Below, piece by piece: positions 32,862 through 46,025 of a DNA stretch of 64,000 bases (positions are counted from its first letter, which is position 1; the number at the start of each line of letters is the position of its first letter). The DNA is taken from contig NW_027441231.1 of assembly GCF_949628215.1 (NCBI RefSeq), positions 186,001 to 250,000 of the forward strand, given 5' to 3'. The notes below the pieces were generated by a model. The model did no database searches. It was not told where the DNA came from and worked only from the letters and a program-made list of their open reading frames with translations. This DNA is from Phalacrocorax aristotelis (lineage: Eukaryota; Chordata; Aves; Suliformes; Phalacrocoracidae). The translations under genes and the position numbers were made by a program.

Positions 32862-34950
32862 CTGAAAAACAGAAATCCCAAACTATATTTCAGCACGTTA
32901 ATAAAATAGCACAGAAGAAAATGGAGGAGCTCAGTCAGCATAAGGGGTAGGAAGGAAATTGAGCCGCAGCAAGATTCCAGGCAAACGGGTCACGTCAAAA
33001 CACAACACATCCTTTAAAAGCTAGAGTGATTGGAACGCTTGAAAACGGTATTAAGACTAACCGATACCATTTTGAACAGATCCTTCGCGTAACACTGAAC
33101 GCTCTGGCTGGTGCTGGAAAACGTCTCATCCCTTCCTTACGGCACCGCTGCGGGGAGATAACCCCGTGAGGCTGCGGGGCAAAGTTGTACCGGAACCGGA
33201 ACCTCCGCTTACAGACCCACCGCAGCAGCTACAGCCCTCGCCCTGCCGCCGCACGTCTTGCTGCCTGGCTCCACGAAGCCTGAAGTGAAGCGTGTCAAAC
33301 TTGAAAGAGTAACGTAAAAAATTAAGAATAAATCTCAGTAATTCACTTTGTGCTGAGAAGGCGGGCGCGTGTTTACGCACATCCAATATGAGCGTCTAGG
33401 CTCTAAAAGCTTTCCATTTTCCTTCTGCGTTCATTCAACTCGCACAGCCGTTCACGCCCGCCATAAGATTATCTATCTCCAAAATACACAGCAGCAACGT
33501 GACTGGGGGGTTTTGGCGTGTTACGGAGTCGGGAGGGACGTCCGCCCGGCTGCCCCGCCCAAGAGATGCTGCTGAACTGCCAGGGAAACGCGCGTCGAAA
33601 GCGAGACTGAAATAAAGTACTTAAGAGCGCTCCCTCAAAATACCGGCAGGAAACACCCCCCCACAACATTCAGTCGCCCCTCATTAAATATTTACAACAA
33701 ATACCTACCTGCTTAAGTACACCTAACAAATCGTACCCTACATCTGCTTGACAGTTACAGCTGAAAGAGCGCAAGTCACGTCGTAAATCAGACGATGTTA
33801 GCTTTTTTTTAAACTTTCATTTATGACAGAAGAATCGGTGAGTGAAGAGATCCCCGATACAGTTTTACTTTTTTGGGGGGGGGGGAAAAATAATACCACA
33901 ACAAAAAACCACACAAATCAAATCCCCAGTGTTGCAATACACGGGGCTACCAAGAAGGACCGGCAGACCTGCTAATGCGTTCGGCTGTACCGAAGCATGC
34001 AGGCGAACCGCATTTTATGGTATCTCGACTGTTACAACTGAGAACCCAAGCACTACCAATGCCATCAACCTTTGGAGTATGTGCTGTGCTTGGATCTCCG
34101 CAAGGACCATGGATTTTTTTGTCTTTAAAAAAAAGCAATACTTTGCAAGTCTTGTGCTGATGAGTTCTGCTGACAAAGACACTGTCTCTAAGATGCACTC
34201 TGATGGCAAGTTCATAGAATGCAACCTCACTGAATAAGAAATATCTCAATTCTTCAAAATCTCTTCCTAACAAAAGTCACACTGTGGGGCTTTCAGATGG
34301 GTCAGATTATGCATCCTTTCACAACAAGAAACACACCAGCTAACCAGGATATTCTTGCAGTGGCCAGGTGCCTCTTCATCATGTAAAAAAGGAAAAAACC
34401 CAGAGCCAGCAATAAGTATCACACAGGTCAACACAGATCTCTTCCAGAGCACCCCCCTCATCAAAACGAACATGCCCATCGGCTCACCTGCTCTGCACAG
34501 ATTCCAGCATCACACCCCGCTTCCGTCATCGCTTGTGGCACCAAACGTATCAACACACAGTAAACTACCGTTACGCTCGTGAGAAATCACCGCCCCGTGA
34601 CTTCCTCATTACTACCCAGCTCACTTCTAATGCTCATACGCCGTTCCAAAGACGGCCCACGTGTTACCTACAAAACTGAAGAGCTCGACGACGGACCACA
34701 GCATTCTCTGGTCTTAGATGCTGGCCGCTGCCCCACCTTCTCAGACCTCTCATAGGCGTGCGGCAGCAGCACTCCGAGCCTGCCAGCGGCACCTGCAAAA
34801 AGCCAAGCGAAAAGGCACCTCCTGAGATGCTGCCCGATGCCACAGCCTGCCCGCACCGATCCCCGTCTCGCACCCCTTTCCCTCGACAGCCTCCCACCCG
34901 GCCTACGTCACTTGCAGCTGAACACGGCACCTCGCCCGCCGTCCGTAACA
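32862..34950. other. Unassigned segment
   Basis: No confident gene. Minus-strand GCAG|GTAGGT near 33706 and GCAG|GTGAGC near 34487 are donor-like. A minus-strand frame ending near 34267 contains several Cys (CVSCCERMHNLTHLKAPQC) and looks more protein-like than its surroundings, but I cannot place it. Confidence 0.25.
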
Positions 34951-34959
34951 CCCAAACGA

Positions 34960-35640
34960 CACGCGTTGCTTATAACTTCACCAGCAACACAACACCTCAG
35001 AAAAGAGCTGCTACTTCAGCCCACCAATCACCACTCGCCTTGCTCGACTTGCCTCCTTTGCTCATTGCTACGCTACTTCAAAACCAAAACAAAAGACAAA
35101 CGCAAGGAGCAATGGAGTCATAGAGGCATCGGTCACATCTTCCCTCTATATACACCACGCACCGACTCACCCGCTTACATCGGTCCCCTCAGTTCCCCTC
35201 CGTCGCCCTGCACGACTCGTCCCTCGGCATCTCCAAAACCAATACGAAACAAGTCGCCTGGTTGCACAGCAGTACCTTAACTGTTCCTGAACACCGACTA
35301 TAACCTGCCATTAAAAACAAACATATGACATCAAACATGAAGCCCTACGCACGTACAAGCTTGAACACCCTGCAGAGGTAATCTGCTCAGCTGAACTCTA
35401 GCTGCCTCTCCCAGATAGCCACGGTCACGGCCTCCGAGCCCACAAAACGTCACGGTGATTACGGTCCTTGCCTGCTGAGGAGGGCCACTCCATCCGAGAT
35501 GACGGTACCACCTTTCCCCCAACAGCCTTAGCACAGCAACAGATGAACCCTAAGCTCTCATCGCTGTGCCACCTACCCGACTCTACACGGCCAGCAAGGC
35601 GGCTCCGAGCCAAACTCACAAAACGCACACACCAACGCTA
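34960..35640 (-). repeat. Exon-bearing duplicated segment, copy 2
   Basis: Shares CACATCTTCCCTC, CCCTGCACGACTCGTC, ACGTACAAGCTTGAACA and CTCTAGCTGCCTCTCCCAG with copies 1 and 3. More diverged from copy 1 than copy 3 is. Confidence 0.65.
35171..35230 (-). pseudogene. Exon-like module, copy 2 (60 bp, in-frame stop)
   Basis: Same 60-bp length as copy 1, with GTGAGT donor kept (plus 35165-35170) and AG acceptor at 35231-35232 in a poor pyrimidine context. The frame that starts at its first ATG meets TGA after 13 codons, so it is not coding in that frame. Confidence 0.35.
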
Positions 35641-36169
35641 TGAGAAACACTACAAACCGCGCGCCTCCAAGACGAGAGAACGCTCTCGGCAAACACAGAG
35701 ACAACTGGACGGAAGAGCTCGTCCAGCAACAAGACCTGCAGAACCCTGACAGGGATGCAAGGAGGCCCTAACGAGATCCAAAATGATTAGAAGAGCGTCA
35801 GGGCCCGTGACAAGAAGTTCCTCTCAAAACTGAGAGGGAGGAGGCACAAGAAGCCCAGCTACAAGACCTAAGAACGTAAGGATGCAGGGAAGAAATCACG
35901 CTCCCTGAAAACAGACAGCGACAGAGCAGAGCTGTTCACGCATCTGGGAACGACGCCGCAGACGACAACTGCCCAGAAACTCCTCAAACATCAGAGCGAT
36001 CCACGCTTTAAACTGTAACGCAAAAAGAAGCACCCGATGGGCGCCGGCCCCACAATTAGGACCTTGCCAGCCCCTAGGGATAGCGCTGTGCTCCTGAGAG
36101 CAAAGAGAACAAAGTCACCAGCCCCATGCGCCCCCTCACTGCGACCCAGCTCGCCTGAAATGCTCCTCA

Positions 36170-36600
36170 AATAGCCTTCGGTCGCATCTTCCCTTTAATC
36201 CCGCACACGGACCCGCTGCCTTAGTGTGCTCTACTCAGCTCTGCTCCATCACCCTGCACAGCTCCATCTTCATCCTCTGCAAGAACAGCATGATAGAACA
36301 AGTCACCTGGACGCACAGCAACAGCTTAACCATTCCACAGGTCTTGCTTCCACGTAGGAATACCATCTAGAGCCCAACTACTGCATGCCATTAAAGGAAA
36401 TACCTTCAATCAAATGTTAAGCCCCACGCACGTACAAGCTTGAACAGCTGAGAGGTGCCCTCTGCTCAGCTAGCACTCTAGCTGCCTCTCCCAGGCAGCT
36501 ACGGTCATCCCCTCGGCACCCACAAAACACCCCGGAAATTACCATCCTCGCCCGCTGCCAACGGCCACTCGCTCCGACGAGGGTTGTACGGGCGTTGCCA
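36170..36600 (-). repeat. Exon-bearing duplicated segment, copy 3
   Basis: Lies about 1.05 kb from copy 2 in the same orientation. The stretch 36300-36430 is nearly identical to 16200-16335, and 36440-36560 matches 35365-35480, so copies 1, 2 and 3 come from one ancestral segment. Confidence 0.7.
36215..36276 (-). pseudogene. Exon-like module, copy 3 (62 bp, donor lost)
   Basis: Acceptor CTTGCAG is good, but the donor position reads GGGTCC instead of GTGAGT, and the aligned frame has TGA. A decayed copy. Confidence 0.35.
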
Positions 36601-37939
36601 AAACAGTCTATGCATATTAACATTAACCATATACTCTTATTGCTATTCTTTCCTCCGCTCTACCATTGCTACACCCCCAGGCGGAGCAGCTCTGACACAG
36701 GCATCGACATGCACGGACCGACACCGCTCACAAATACTACAAGCGACGCGATCGAGGCACCTAAGAAAACTCTCACCGAGACGACGGACTTCCGGCCCAG
36801 AGATGCCACCGGGCGAGAAGATCTATACGGCAGCGAGGAAGAAGCTATAGCATCCGCAGAGAAGTCACCTACCATCATCACCTGCAATAAAACCATATAC
36901 CCACAACTAGGACGACGTACGAGCGACAAGCCACTCTTAAAGACCTCAGAACGTTCAGGTGCAGGGAACAGGTCCCAGAAAAGGGCTCTGCGTATTCAGA
37001 CTGCTCCTCAGCAGCAGTATCGAGGCCGCCTTAATCACCGCTGCAAAAAGATGACCTTCTATAAAGGTCTAATATTTCAGACACAAGACAAATCTATGCA
37101 GTAGACTTAAAATGCGAGAAAGGAAGCTCTTGGTTACCATTATGCCGATGAGCCAGGGCTTGCAAAACCCTCAATATTGCTACCTAGGTGCCTGCTCAGC
37201 ACGGAGAACAACAGACACATCGAGACCCGAGTACAGTAAGGAACAAAGACAGACTACAAAATCCACACAACAGCACAAGCACAGGCAGGAACTCCCCCTG
37301 CCTGGCAGATGCTTCTGTTTTGCAGAAAGGACACCACAACCTCTCTCGGCCCAAACGTGTCCGGTCTCTGAACGGTACCCTCCGCTGATTTTACAACCCC
37401 TGCCTGCCCCACCTGCGCTTCCCCCAACCGACCGGCCACCCGCACAAAGACCGCATCGGCCCCTCAGCTTCCCTTCCAAATCTGGGGGCTCAAAAGCCAT
37501 CCTTTAAAAAGGCCACACAGGCTACGTAGGATGGGGCTGCGGTCACACGGATACTCTTCATCTCCAAACGTGCGGTGCCATCACTCAGCATCGCACCACT
37601 CAACGCCGGCCACTTCCGCAACAACAGCCTCCTCGGAAGCGCCGTGAACTTCCGCTCCCCCACGCTCTAATGAGGCTGGATGTCGTGGCCGCCGCCACCT
37701 ACGGTGCCTAGAGAACCAGAGAGACAAGGCGACCCCTGCGCCTGGAAGCGGCCGCCCGCTCACAAACAATTCCACACCTCAAAAATAACAGCTGCTACGG
37801 CTCCCTGTTCATCGCTCACCTTGCCCAACGAGCTCGGGGCAGACATCCCGCTTTGCATATAGTTTTGTGAGTCCCTTCATTAACTAGTCACATAGGTGCT
37901 CACACTGCACGACCCCTCCGTTGTCACGTGCTGACCTAC

Positions 37940-37996
37940 CTTCTCACGATGCTCTGTTCGCCCCCTCCCTTCCGTGTCCGGCTCCCTACCGCGCAT
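37940..37996 (-). other. Exon-like module, copy 4 (57 bp)
   Basis: Acceptor GTTGGTGCAG and donor AAG|GTAGGT (plus ACCTAC 37934-37939) are both good. It starts with ATG and is open through 19 codons (Arg/Glu-rich). Similarity to copies 1-3 rests mainly on length, splice limits and scattered words, so homology is less certain. Confidence 0.3.
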
Positions 37997-37999
37997 CTG

Positions 38000-40360
38000 C
38001 ACCAACAGCCACATTCCAGACTCATCCTTTCCCCTACCGTGCCAACACGGCTCCGCTCACCTCCCAATCCGTGCCTCCCGGGTCAGTGGCCACGTCAGGT
38101 GCCTGCTCGCATTCTCGGTCCGTCCCCGATGGCTGGGGAACCGTCACCTTCAATGCCAGGCCCACTTCTGGGGAAATACGGAGAGGCACACAGATGTTGG
38201 ACACTGCTTTCCAAAATCAAGAGCTCACCACGCAAAACAAACTAACAAATCCTTTTGACCGACTTGTTCGGCAACACAGAGACCCCAAAGGCAGAAATCC
38301 CAGACGAGTGACCTCACAGCCCGCCCCGTCACAGCACACGACGCCATCTGCTCGCCTTTGCCGTCACGCCTCGCTCGACTGTCCTGCTTAACCCTCGACC
38401 TGTTACTTAAACTGCAAGAAAAAGTCAAACCACGCAACACACAAAAATCACAGTTCGTGTCAGATGACTCAAGCACAGGCGGACACCGATAGGGCAAATG
38501 CCAAAAGCAATACGGGAAGCAAACAGGCGTGGCTGGTGTAGCGACACACTCTCCTTTTGTAGGTAACTCACTCCTGAGCGACTCCATGAACAGCCGCGTG
38601 GAGAACCTCTCGGCAGACAGCACGCTCGAGTGGCCGTGCTGACACATACGGGGAAGGAGACTGGGCTACCGGAGGCTGCTTGCACACAGAACACGACCAT
38701 TAGCTAACACTTAAACACCCCTTTCCCAACCATTCCCCGGTACCAAGACTTCAAAAACCCCTCCTCTCCTCCTGAACTGTCAGGGAAGGAACCTCACTCC
38801 TTCCCGACAGCTCCTGCCCTGTATTTGCACCCCTAAAGCCCCTATGTCAGCCGCTCCTCGGGAGCCGCCCTTCCCACCTCTGCCCCGCGTTCTGCGAGCA
38901 CCTCCCACCTTCCGGCTTCCCGCAGACTCCGTGCTCTCTACAGGCCCACAAAATAACAGAAGCCCTGATGCTTATAATCTACAAGGGACCTGCCGCAAGC
39001 TGCAAAGGTTCTCGGGACAACGTGGTACTCTGCGGGCGATCGGGAAAGGCGACGAGCAGTCCCGTACACCGACACACACTATGCGTTACGTCCCTGCTGC
39101 TTTCTGAAGGAAGGCTAGAGCTCCATATACAGATGTGTACAACACACTCACCCTAACCCCTACCGCAGCATCTCACCATCAGTCCTATTGAGAGATAACG
39201 TCAACAACTTGCACAACACAGGCAAAACTGGTGGAAAAAATATAAGGTTCTACCTTCAGTCAAGTCAAAATTCCTGGAAAACAAGACAAAACAAACAAAA
39301 AACCTACCACACACAAAAAAACCCAACAAACCATAAACAAAAAAACCCAGACAAAACCATAACACCCCCACAAAACCAAATAATCCAAAACACACTATTA
39401 GACCATCTTGCTACCCCTGAACACCCAACAAAAACTTACTGACCCAAGGGAAAACAAAAGCTCGTACAAGTGTACTTCCTAATATATATCTGCTGCTCAA
39501 CTTTGACTGCTCCTTAATCTCTTACCTCAACCAGAAACCTCCCCATCTCTGAATGTCAAAACACACCTACCCAAAGAGCTTAGACAGCTCAAAACCTGCA
39601 ACCAACTCAAGGAACAGTACCAGAGAAGCCCAGGAGCAGAATGAGCCTCCTGAAAAAAGGCTGGGGCTCATCTACCCCAGCAGAATGGCAAAGCAGAACG
39701 AAATCTTTTAAGAACCCCTTCTCAAAAAATATCTCTGGTTATAAAGTAAATAATTTATTGTAAAGCCATCAACCATTCGGAGTCACCTCAACGCTCTCTC
39801 TCGCTCAGTCCCTTAACAGAACTAGATCAGTCTCAAAGGACAAAAAACACGAAAAGAAACGTGGAAATACACAAGCATATCGGGAACCGTATGAAGCAGC
39901 TAAATTAACACCTCAGTAGCTGGGGCAAAACTAAATTGTAAAGGACAACAAAAAAACACCCCAGGAGACACATGGATTAAAACAGATGAAGGCTCTCTCT
40001 TCTCGCAGAAGCTCAAGAAGAGACCTGAGCCAACGGTACACAGCTCTGGGGTATCGGATACCGAAAAGAAACATACTCGAGACAGAAAACAGACTGCTGT
40101 GGAGCACAAAGGTGGCTTTGGCAAAGGTTCTGCTGGGACAAGAGTCACAGTTACAGGGAACGGACAGCGGCCGGCAGGGGAAACGCCGTCGGCGTGGAGG
40201 GGCCAGCGGGGGAAATGCCGCCCTCAGCTAACGCTGCGCTATCAAGCCTTAAGCGAAAACTGCAGAGTAGTTACAGGAGACGGGCATAAGATGGATGCTG
40301 AATATCACTTGATGGTCACAAAATCTCATGGGGATGGGCACCACGTAGCCTCACGGACAC
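38000..40360. other. Unassigned segment with a CA-rich tract
   Basis: 39270-39440 is low-complexity C/A sequence (AACAAAC, CCCAAC words). The rest has no recognisable gene. The frame at 40099-40434 (111 codons) has no domain I know. Confidence 0.3.
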
Positions 40361-41430
40361 CCCTTAGACCCAAACGCTTAACGAAAGACGCTTCTTGCCA
40401 AAACACAAGCTCGACGAGGAAAAGCCAAAGCTGATGCGGGGGCAACTACTAAAATCTCAGTACGTGAGCAGGCATTACTTAAGATGGTGCGGTGGTTCTG
40501 CTGGGTCCGTCCAACCTGAGCAACGGGTTCTAACGCCTGTCCAGCAGCGTCCATGGTCTCTCTCACGGCCTCCCACATCAGAAACCTCCCCTGCCCAGGA
40601 CCGCGTTTTGCATGTTCCACCCCTCCCCATCCCCGCAATGAAAATCAAACACAACAAATAAGCAGTCTACTTCATCTTCTTGGCCTCCAAAAGAAGCTTC
40701 CTTCCTCTGCTGAGCGTCGACACCAACATCCTCGTGCCGTTCCTCAAAAGCAAGCTGGTCCTCGGGTGCCCGTACTGCCAAAAGAAGACAAAACGATTAT
40801 GCTCTTATAACGAGCTCCATCATCCTCTCCTCCTTCAGGAAATCGAGTCCCGATTGCTACATACCAGAAGTTTGTGCAGTAGATGGCCGAGGCCAGCCCC
40901 GTAAATGAAGCACTCTGTGACCCTGCTTTCTCTTTTGGCCACAGCACCCGCCACTGGGGAGCCCCAAACCCCTTCGTGACTCCCTACGAAAACCAGATAC
41001 AACTAGTTCAAAACATCTGGCAGGTGAGAGATGACCGACAAACACGTACAGCCCACCTTACCCTCAAACCAGCCAGAGAGCTGACTTCCTCCCCCACTGA
41101 ACTCTCATCTTCGACAAATTCACCAAACAGAACAATGTTTACACTGAACAGAACAAAACCCTTACCCTCTGACACTCTGAAACGGGTTTGTGCACCCACA
41201 AAATATATATATTCATGCTACCGACCCACGTACCACACTTCCTCAGGGTCAGCCCCACAAAGACAGGAGAACGCCCAATGCTCTCTCCATGGATACCCCG
41301 ATGCTCCGCTCCCTTCTTTGCTGCTCCTGTCACGGGAAAACGCTGGGAATAAAAAAAGGTTCAGAGAAGCAAAACAATAAACAATAGGGAGAGGGACCAG
41401 CGCAAAGGAATAGAGAGAGGAAGAGACGAA
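40361..41430. other. Unassigned segment before array 2
   Basis: A minus-strand acceptor-like TCTTCTTTTGGCAG near 40780 precedes about 35 open codons to a stop, and another minus frame (40578-40781) is rich in Glu, Asp and Gln. These look coding-like in composition but are not recognised. From about 41375 the sequence becomes purine-rich, with weak likeness to the array subrepeat. Confidence 0.25.
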
Positions 41431-42079
41431 CAGGAAGGACAGACAACCCCATCCTGAGCACAGCCTCTGGGAGAGGGAAAGAGGAAACAGCAACCGTTAT
41501 TACCGCAGATCAACCCTGACCAAAGCCTCCTTCCACAGGGGCTTCTGGACACACCGCTCCTTCCCCGCGCTACTGCTACGGGCCCCTGCGCCGAGGGGGA
41601 ATCCAGTGCAGGCAGAGAGAGGCAGAGAAAAGTAGCCACAGGCTACAGGACAGAGAGAGGGAGGACTGAAAAGACAGGGAGGCAGGGAGCCACTCAGAGC
41701 GAGATGGAGAAAGAAGGTGCGGGGGGGTGCAAAAAAAAAAAAAAAAAAAAAACAAACAAAAAAAATTTTTACAGCAGGTAAGGAAAGAGACGGGGCTGGG
41801 GGAGAGACAGGGAGGGCCCAGGACGCACAAGAGAGGCAACGGGGCCTCAGTGGCCCAGGACTCACCGCGACTCTCGCTCTCAGCGCTGCTGGCACAATTT
41901 AGCCGTTCAGATGCTTCTTTCCCCTCCTCTCCTCCCTGCCTCTTCTGCAGCTCCAGACTCTAGGCCGACCTCCACCTAAAGAGGATACGTGGGTGTCTTA
42001 CCGCTCTTACGAGATGAGGCTTCCTCGGCACGTAGCCTAGCTCGCTCGTGCACTACACGCCCGTACCCAACTCCGGGTT

Positions 42080-44008
42080 ACGTGTACGGACCCTGCGGTG
42101 CACGTTGGTGGCCTGGCCCGCTGCGGACTATGAAGGGGGATCCTTCCTCCCTCACCTGCAGGGACAGGCTCTCTCTTGCCTGCAGCAGGAAGGCAGCTGG
42201 CAGCCAGAGCGCCTTCAGTTTCTTCTGCTTTACCTTTCGTTGGCGTCTCCAGCTTCAGCCGAGGCAGCTCCTGTCCACAGCCGGGAAGGGCTCTGTGTGT
42301 CCCTTTTCGCCCCGGCGCCGCGAGGATGGCAAAGCCGGGCAGAGAGAAGCCACGCAAGCCTGAGACGGCCGCAGTCGACGGCGTCCCCGGGGGAAGGACA
42401 GACAACCACGTCCTCAGCACGGTCTCTGGGAGAGGGAAAGAAGAAACAGCGACCGTCATTACCGTCGATCGACCCTGACCAAAGCCCCTCCTTGCGCAGG
42501 GGCTTCCGGACACACCGCCCCTTCCCCGCGCTACTGCTACGGGCCCCTGCGCCGAGGGGGAATCCAGTGCGCTTGAGGGCCGGCTCGCTGCCTTCACGAC
42601 AGGGCCTGGGGGCGGCCAAGGGCTACGCAGCACGCTTCAGGGGAGGTGCCGGGGCTGGGGGCAGGCGCACGGGGCAAGGGGGGGCCAGGGGAGGCTAAGC
42701 GGGAGCTCCGGCGAGCCGGGGAGGCGGCCATCATCTGCGCCCTGGGCAGGGGGAAAAGGTCCTCCTCCTTTCCCTCTTCCCTTCTGTCAGCTCCCGGGGA
42801 ACTCACCGCTTCTCGGGGAGCGGCCGCACCCGCAAGCCCCCAGAAATCAACACGAATCCAACCCCAAAAATACACCGCGCCTACCGTACGCGGCACGGCC
42901 GCCCGGCACCCGAGCGCCGGAAGACCGCGCCTCCCGCCACGCCCCGGCGAACCACGTGACAGCGCCGGCAGCCACTGCGCCAGGACTACACCTCCCGGCA
43001 TGCTCTGCGCCACAACACGGCCGCCCGGCAGCCGAGCGCCGCAAGGACTACACCTCCCGGCATGCTCTGCGCCACAACACGGCCGCACGGCCACCCGGCA
43101 GGCGCACCACCACAGCTCCCGGCACGCCGCCAGCCCGCCCTCCCCGCTCTCGGACCCTGCGGGCCACCGTCCCGGCCGCCGATGCACCCGGAAGCCCCAC
43201 CGAGCCCTCAGCACAGCCTCGCTCTCCCCACCGCCCGCTCCGACCCGGCGCTGCCCCGCCGCAGCCCTCCTCGGGGCTTGACCCGGGACGCAGCGCTCCA
43301 CCACCCAGCCCCCGCTCACCTCCTCCCTCGCTACAGTCGCAGCCCACTGACGCTCGGCCACAGCTCCGCTCCGCTCCGCCCTCGGCTCACACTGGCCCCC
43401 CGGAGCCGGGCACCACCCCTTTTCCAGGGAGGAGCCGGCACCGTCAGCCCCACCGCCCGCACCTGGGGCTCCTCCATCCAGACCCCGCCATCAGCTGAGG
43501 CGCAGCAGCAACGGGGGGCCCCCTCCCCTCACCCCCACAGTGCACCACCTCCTCCCCTGGGCTCCATCACAGCCCCTTGCCCCACGCAAAGGCAGCGCAA
43601 ACGCAGCCCTGAGGGCAAAGGAGAGGGCAGGTGTTTGTGCAGGCGCGCACGTAACAAGTCCCAGGAGCCATTCGTGGGTCAGGGTCCCCAACGCTCCCCC
43701 CCTGCCCCAAGGCCACCTCGGCCGCCGTTGCCGCAGCCGCACGGAGCTGGTGTTGGCTGCGATAGTGCTCATTTTCTCCACAGTAGCTAGGAAGGGATAC
43801 GTTTTGGATTTATGCTCAAAACACCGTTAATAATGTAGAGATGTTTTGGTTCTTGCTGAGCACTGCTTCCACAGTCAGGGCCTCTTCTGGTTCTCTCAGT
43901 GCCCCACCAGCAAGTAGGCTGGGAGAGGACACAGCTGGGAAAGCTTTCCCAGCTAACTGACCAAAGGGATATTCCATACCATTTGACATCACGCTCAGCA
44001 CACGCAGC
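42080..44008. promoter_or_regulatory. Long-unit CpG-island block, copy 2
   Basis: 1929 bp. It has the E-box at 42953-42958 and the minus-strand donor (plus ACTCAC 42801-42806). It is shorter than copies 1 and 3, chiefly because it has one 62-bp ZNF143-site unit fewer. Confidence 0.6.
42985..43071 (+). promoter_or_regulatory. Two tandem ZNF143-type sites, copy 2
   Basis: Sites begin at 42985 and 43047, 62 bp apart, both with the intact GCATGC core. Confidence 0.7.
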
Positions 44009-44308
44009 TGGGGGAAGAAGGGGGAGTCCTTGGGGGCTACGGCATTTCTCTTCCTAAGTAACCGTTACACATGACAGAGCCCTGCTTTCCCAGAGGTGGC
44101 TCAACACCTGCCCGCCGAAAAGGAGGAGTGAATTAATTCCTTGCTTTGCTTCCACGCACAGCTTTTGCTTTACCTATTAAACAGCCTTGATCTCAACCCA
44201 TGATTTTTCTCACTCTTACCCTTCCAGCTCTCTCCCCCAGCCCACTGAGGGTGGAGCGAGCAAGCAGCTCCCTGGTGCAGAATAGCCAGCTGGGGCTAAG
44301 CCACGGCA
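44009..44308 (-). mobile_element. Nested reversed LTR, array 2 unit 1
   Basis: 300 bp, long-unit lineage (GAGGTGGCTC, GAATAGCC), with the same ACGCAGC left flank as at 8562. Confidence 0.6.
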
Positions 44309-46025
44309 CGCGCTTGTCCCGGTTTGGCAGGGAACGGACCGTCCGTCGCCTGGCTCCTGGGGCGACGGGCTGCTGGGCAGAGGGGGAGGCCACCAAAGGT
44401 GAGGAGCAGGGCACGGGACAGTAGGAAGAGAGAAGAGAAGAGCGGCATCCGGCTGGACGGGCGGGGGGGGCGTGTGTGCGTGTAGTGAGAAGGCACGAGG
44501 CAGGGAACAGGACGGCCAGAGAAGGACAGGGAGCCTGACGGAGGTGGAGATAAAAGCAGCAGAGAGAGGGGAAGAGAGGCAGCAGAAAGAGGGAAGAGCA
44601 GGACACAGACCAACAAAGAAGGAAGAGGAGCAGGCTGGAGACGCACAAAGAACCTGGGGCAGGCAGCACGACAGCGAGGGAGGAAAGAAGAATAGGGGCA
44701 GGAAGCTGGACCGAGCGCGATGGAGAAAGACAAGATAAGCGACAAGAACAGGGCAGAAAGGGAAGAATGAAGCCACGGGGACAGGGAGCCGAGACAGCCA
44801 ACGACGGAGGGAAGGGGCCGGGGAGGGAACACCACAAAACAAACCACGGGGCTACGTGGTACAGAGCATGAGAAGGCAGAGAATTAACAATTAGGGAGAG
44901 GGAGCCAGAAAAACAACAACAAAACAACACCCAAAACAAAGGGAGATGGGGAGCAAAAGGAATCGCAATGCGTACAGAAAGAAGAGAGAAACAATTCTAA
45001 AAGAGGGTCACGGGGAAGCCAGAGACAGCAAGATGGAGAAAGGACAAAAGCTACAGGCTACAGGGCAGAGAGGGAAGAATTAATGGATAGACACAGAGAG
45101 CTGGGCAGAAAGAGGTGGAGAAAGGCTGACGATCACACGGCCAACAGGGAAGAGAGAAGAGAGGGAGGAATTTTAAAAACAGGGGCAAGAAGCCAGAGAG
45201 AGGGAGAGAGAGGCAACACTAAAATGGGGACAAGCCACAGGGCGGCGAGGAGGGAACCGATGAATAAGAACAGGAGACCAAAGAGAACACAACGTAGAAT
45301 GGAAAAAAGGAACAGCGGCCCAACAGGGAAGGAGGAATTAAAGATCAGGCACTGGGAGGCAGACAGAGACAAACGAAGAAACAAGTGGGAAAAAAAAAAC
45401 AAAACCAAAAACACAACAACAGCAATGGGCTACAAAGACAGAGAGAGAGGGAAGAAAGAAAACATAGCAGCAAGGAGCTGGACAGAGAGAGATGAGGACA
45501 AACAAATAGCACGGGTCTACGTGACAGAGAACGTGGAATTAGAACACAGAGAGAGGGAGCCGGACAGAGAGAGAGGCCGAGAGAAAAATCTAGACGGGCT
45601 ACAGCGGGCAGAGGCAGGAATTAAAACCTAGGGACAGGGAGCTGGACAGAGAGAGACGGAGGTCACAGGGAACAGCGGCGGGTGCAGGAAGAACAGGAAT
45701 TCATGAACAGGGAAAGGGAGCTGGACAGAGAAGAACTCAGAAAGGCAAGAACAGTAGCAGGGTGCAGAGCAGAGCAGACGAATGAAAAAGCGCGGGGGGA
45801 GCGTTGAGGCAGACAGAGAGAGATTAAGAAAAAAGCCACGGGCTACGTGGCAAAGCAGGAGGAATTCAGAAACGGGGATGGCAACCAAGGGAGAGTGAGC
45901 TGGTGAAGGACAACGGGCATTCCAAGTGAGGGACGGGGAGCTGGGAAAAGCGAGGCAGAGAAAAACAGAATCACAGAGAGAATCACACAAAGCCAAAAAA
46001 GAAGAAACTGAACAACAGGAACAGG

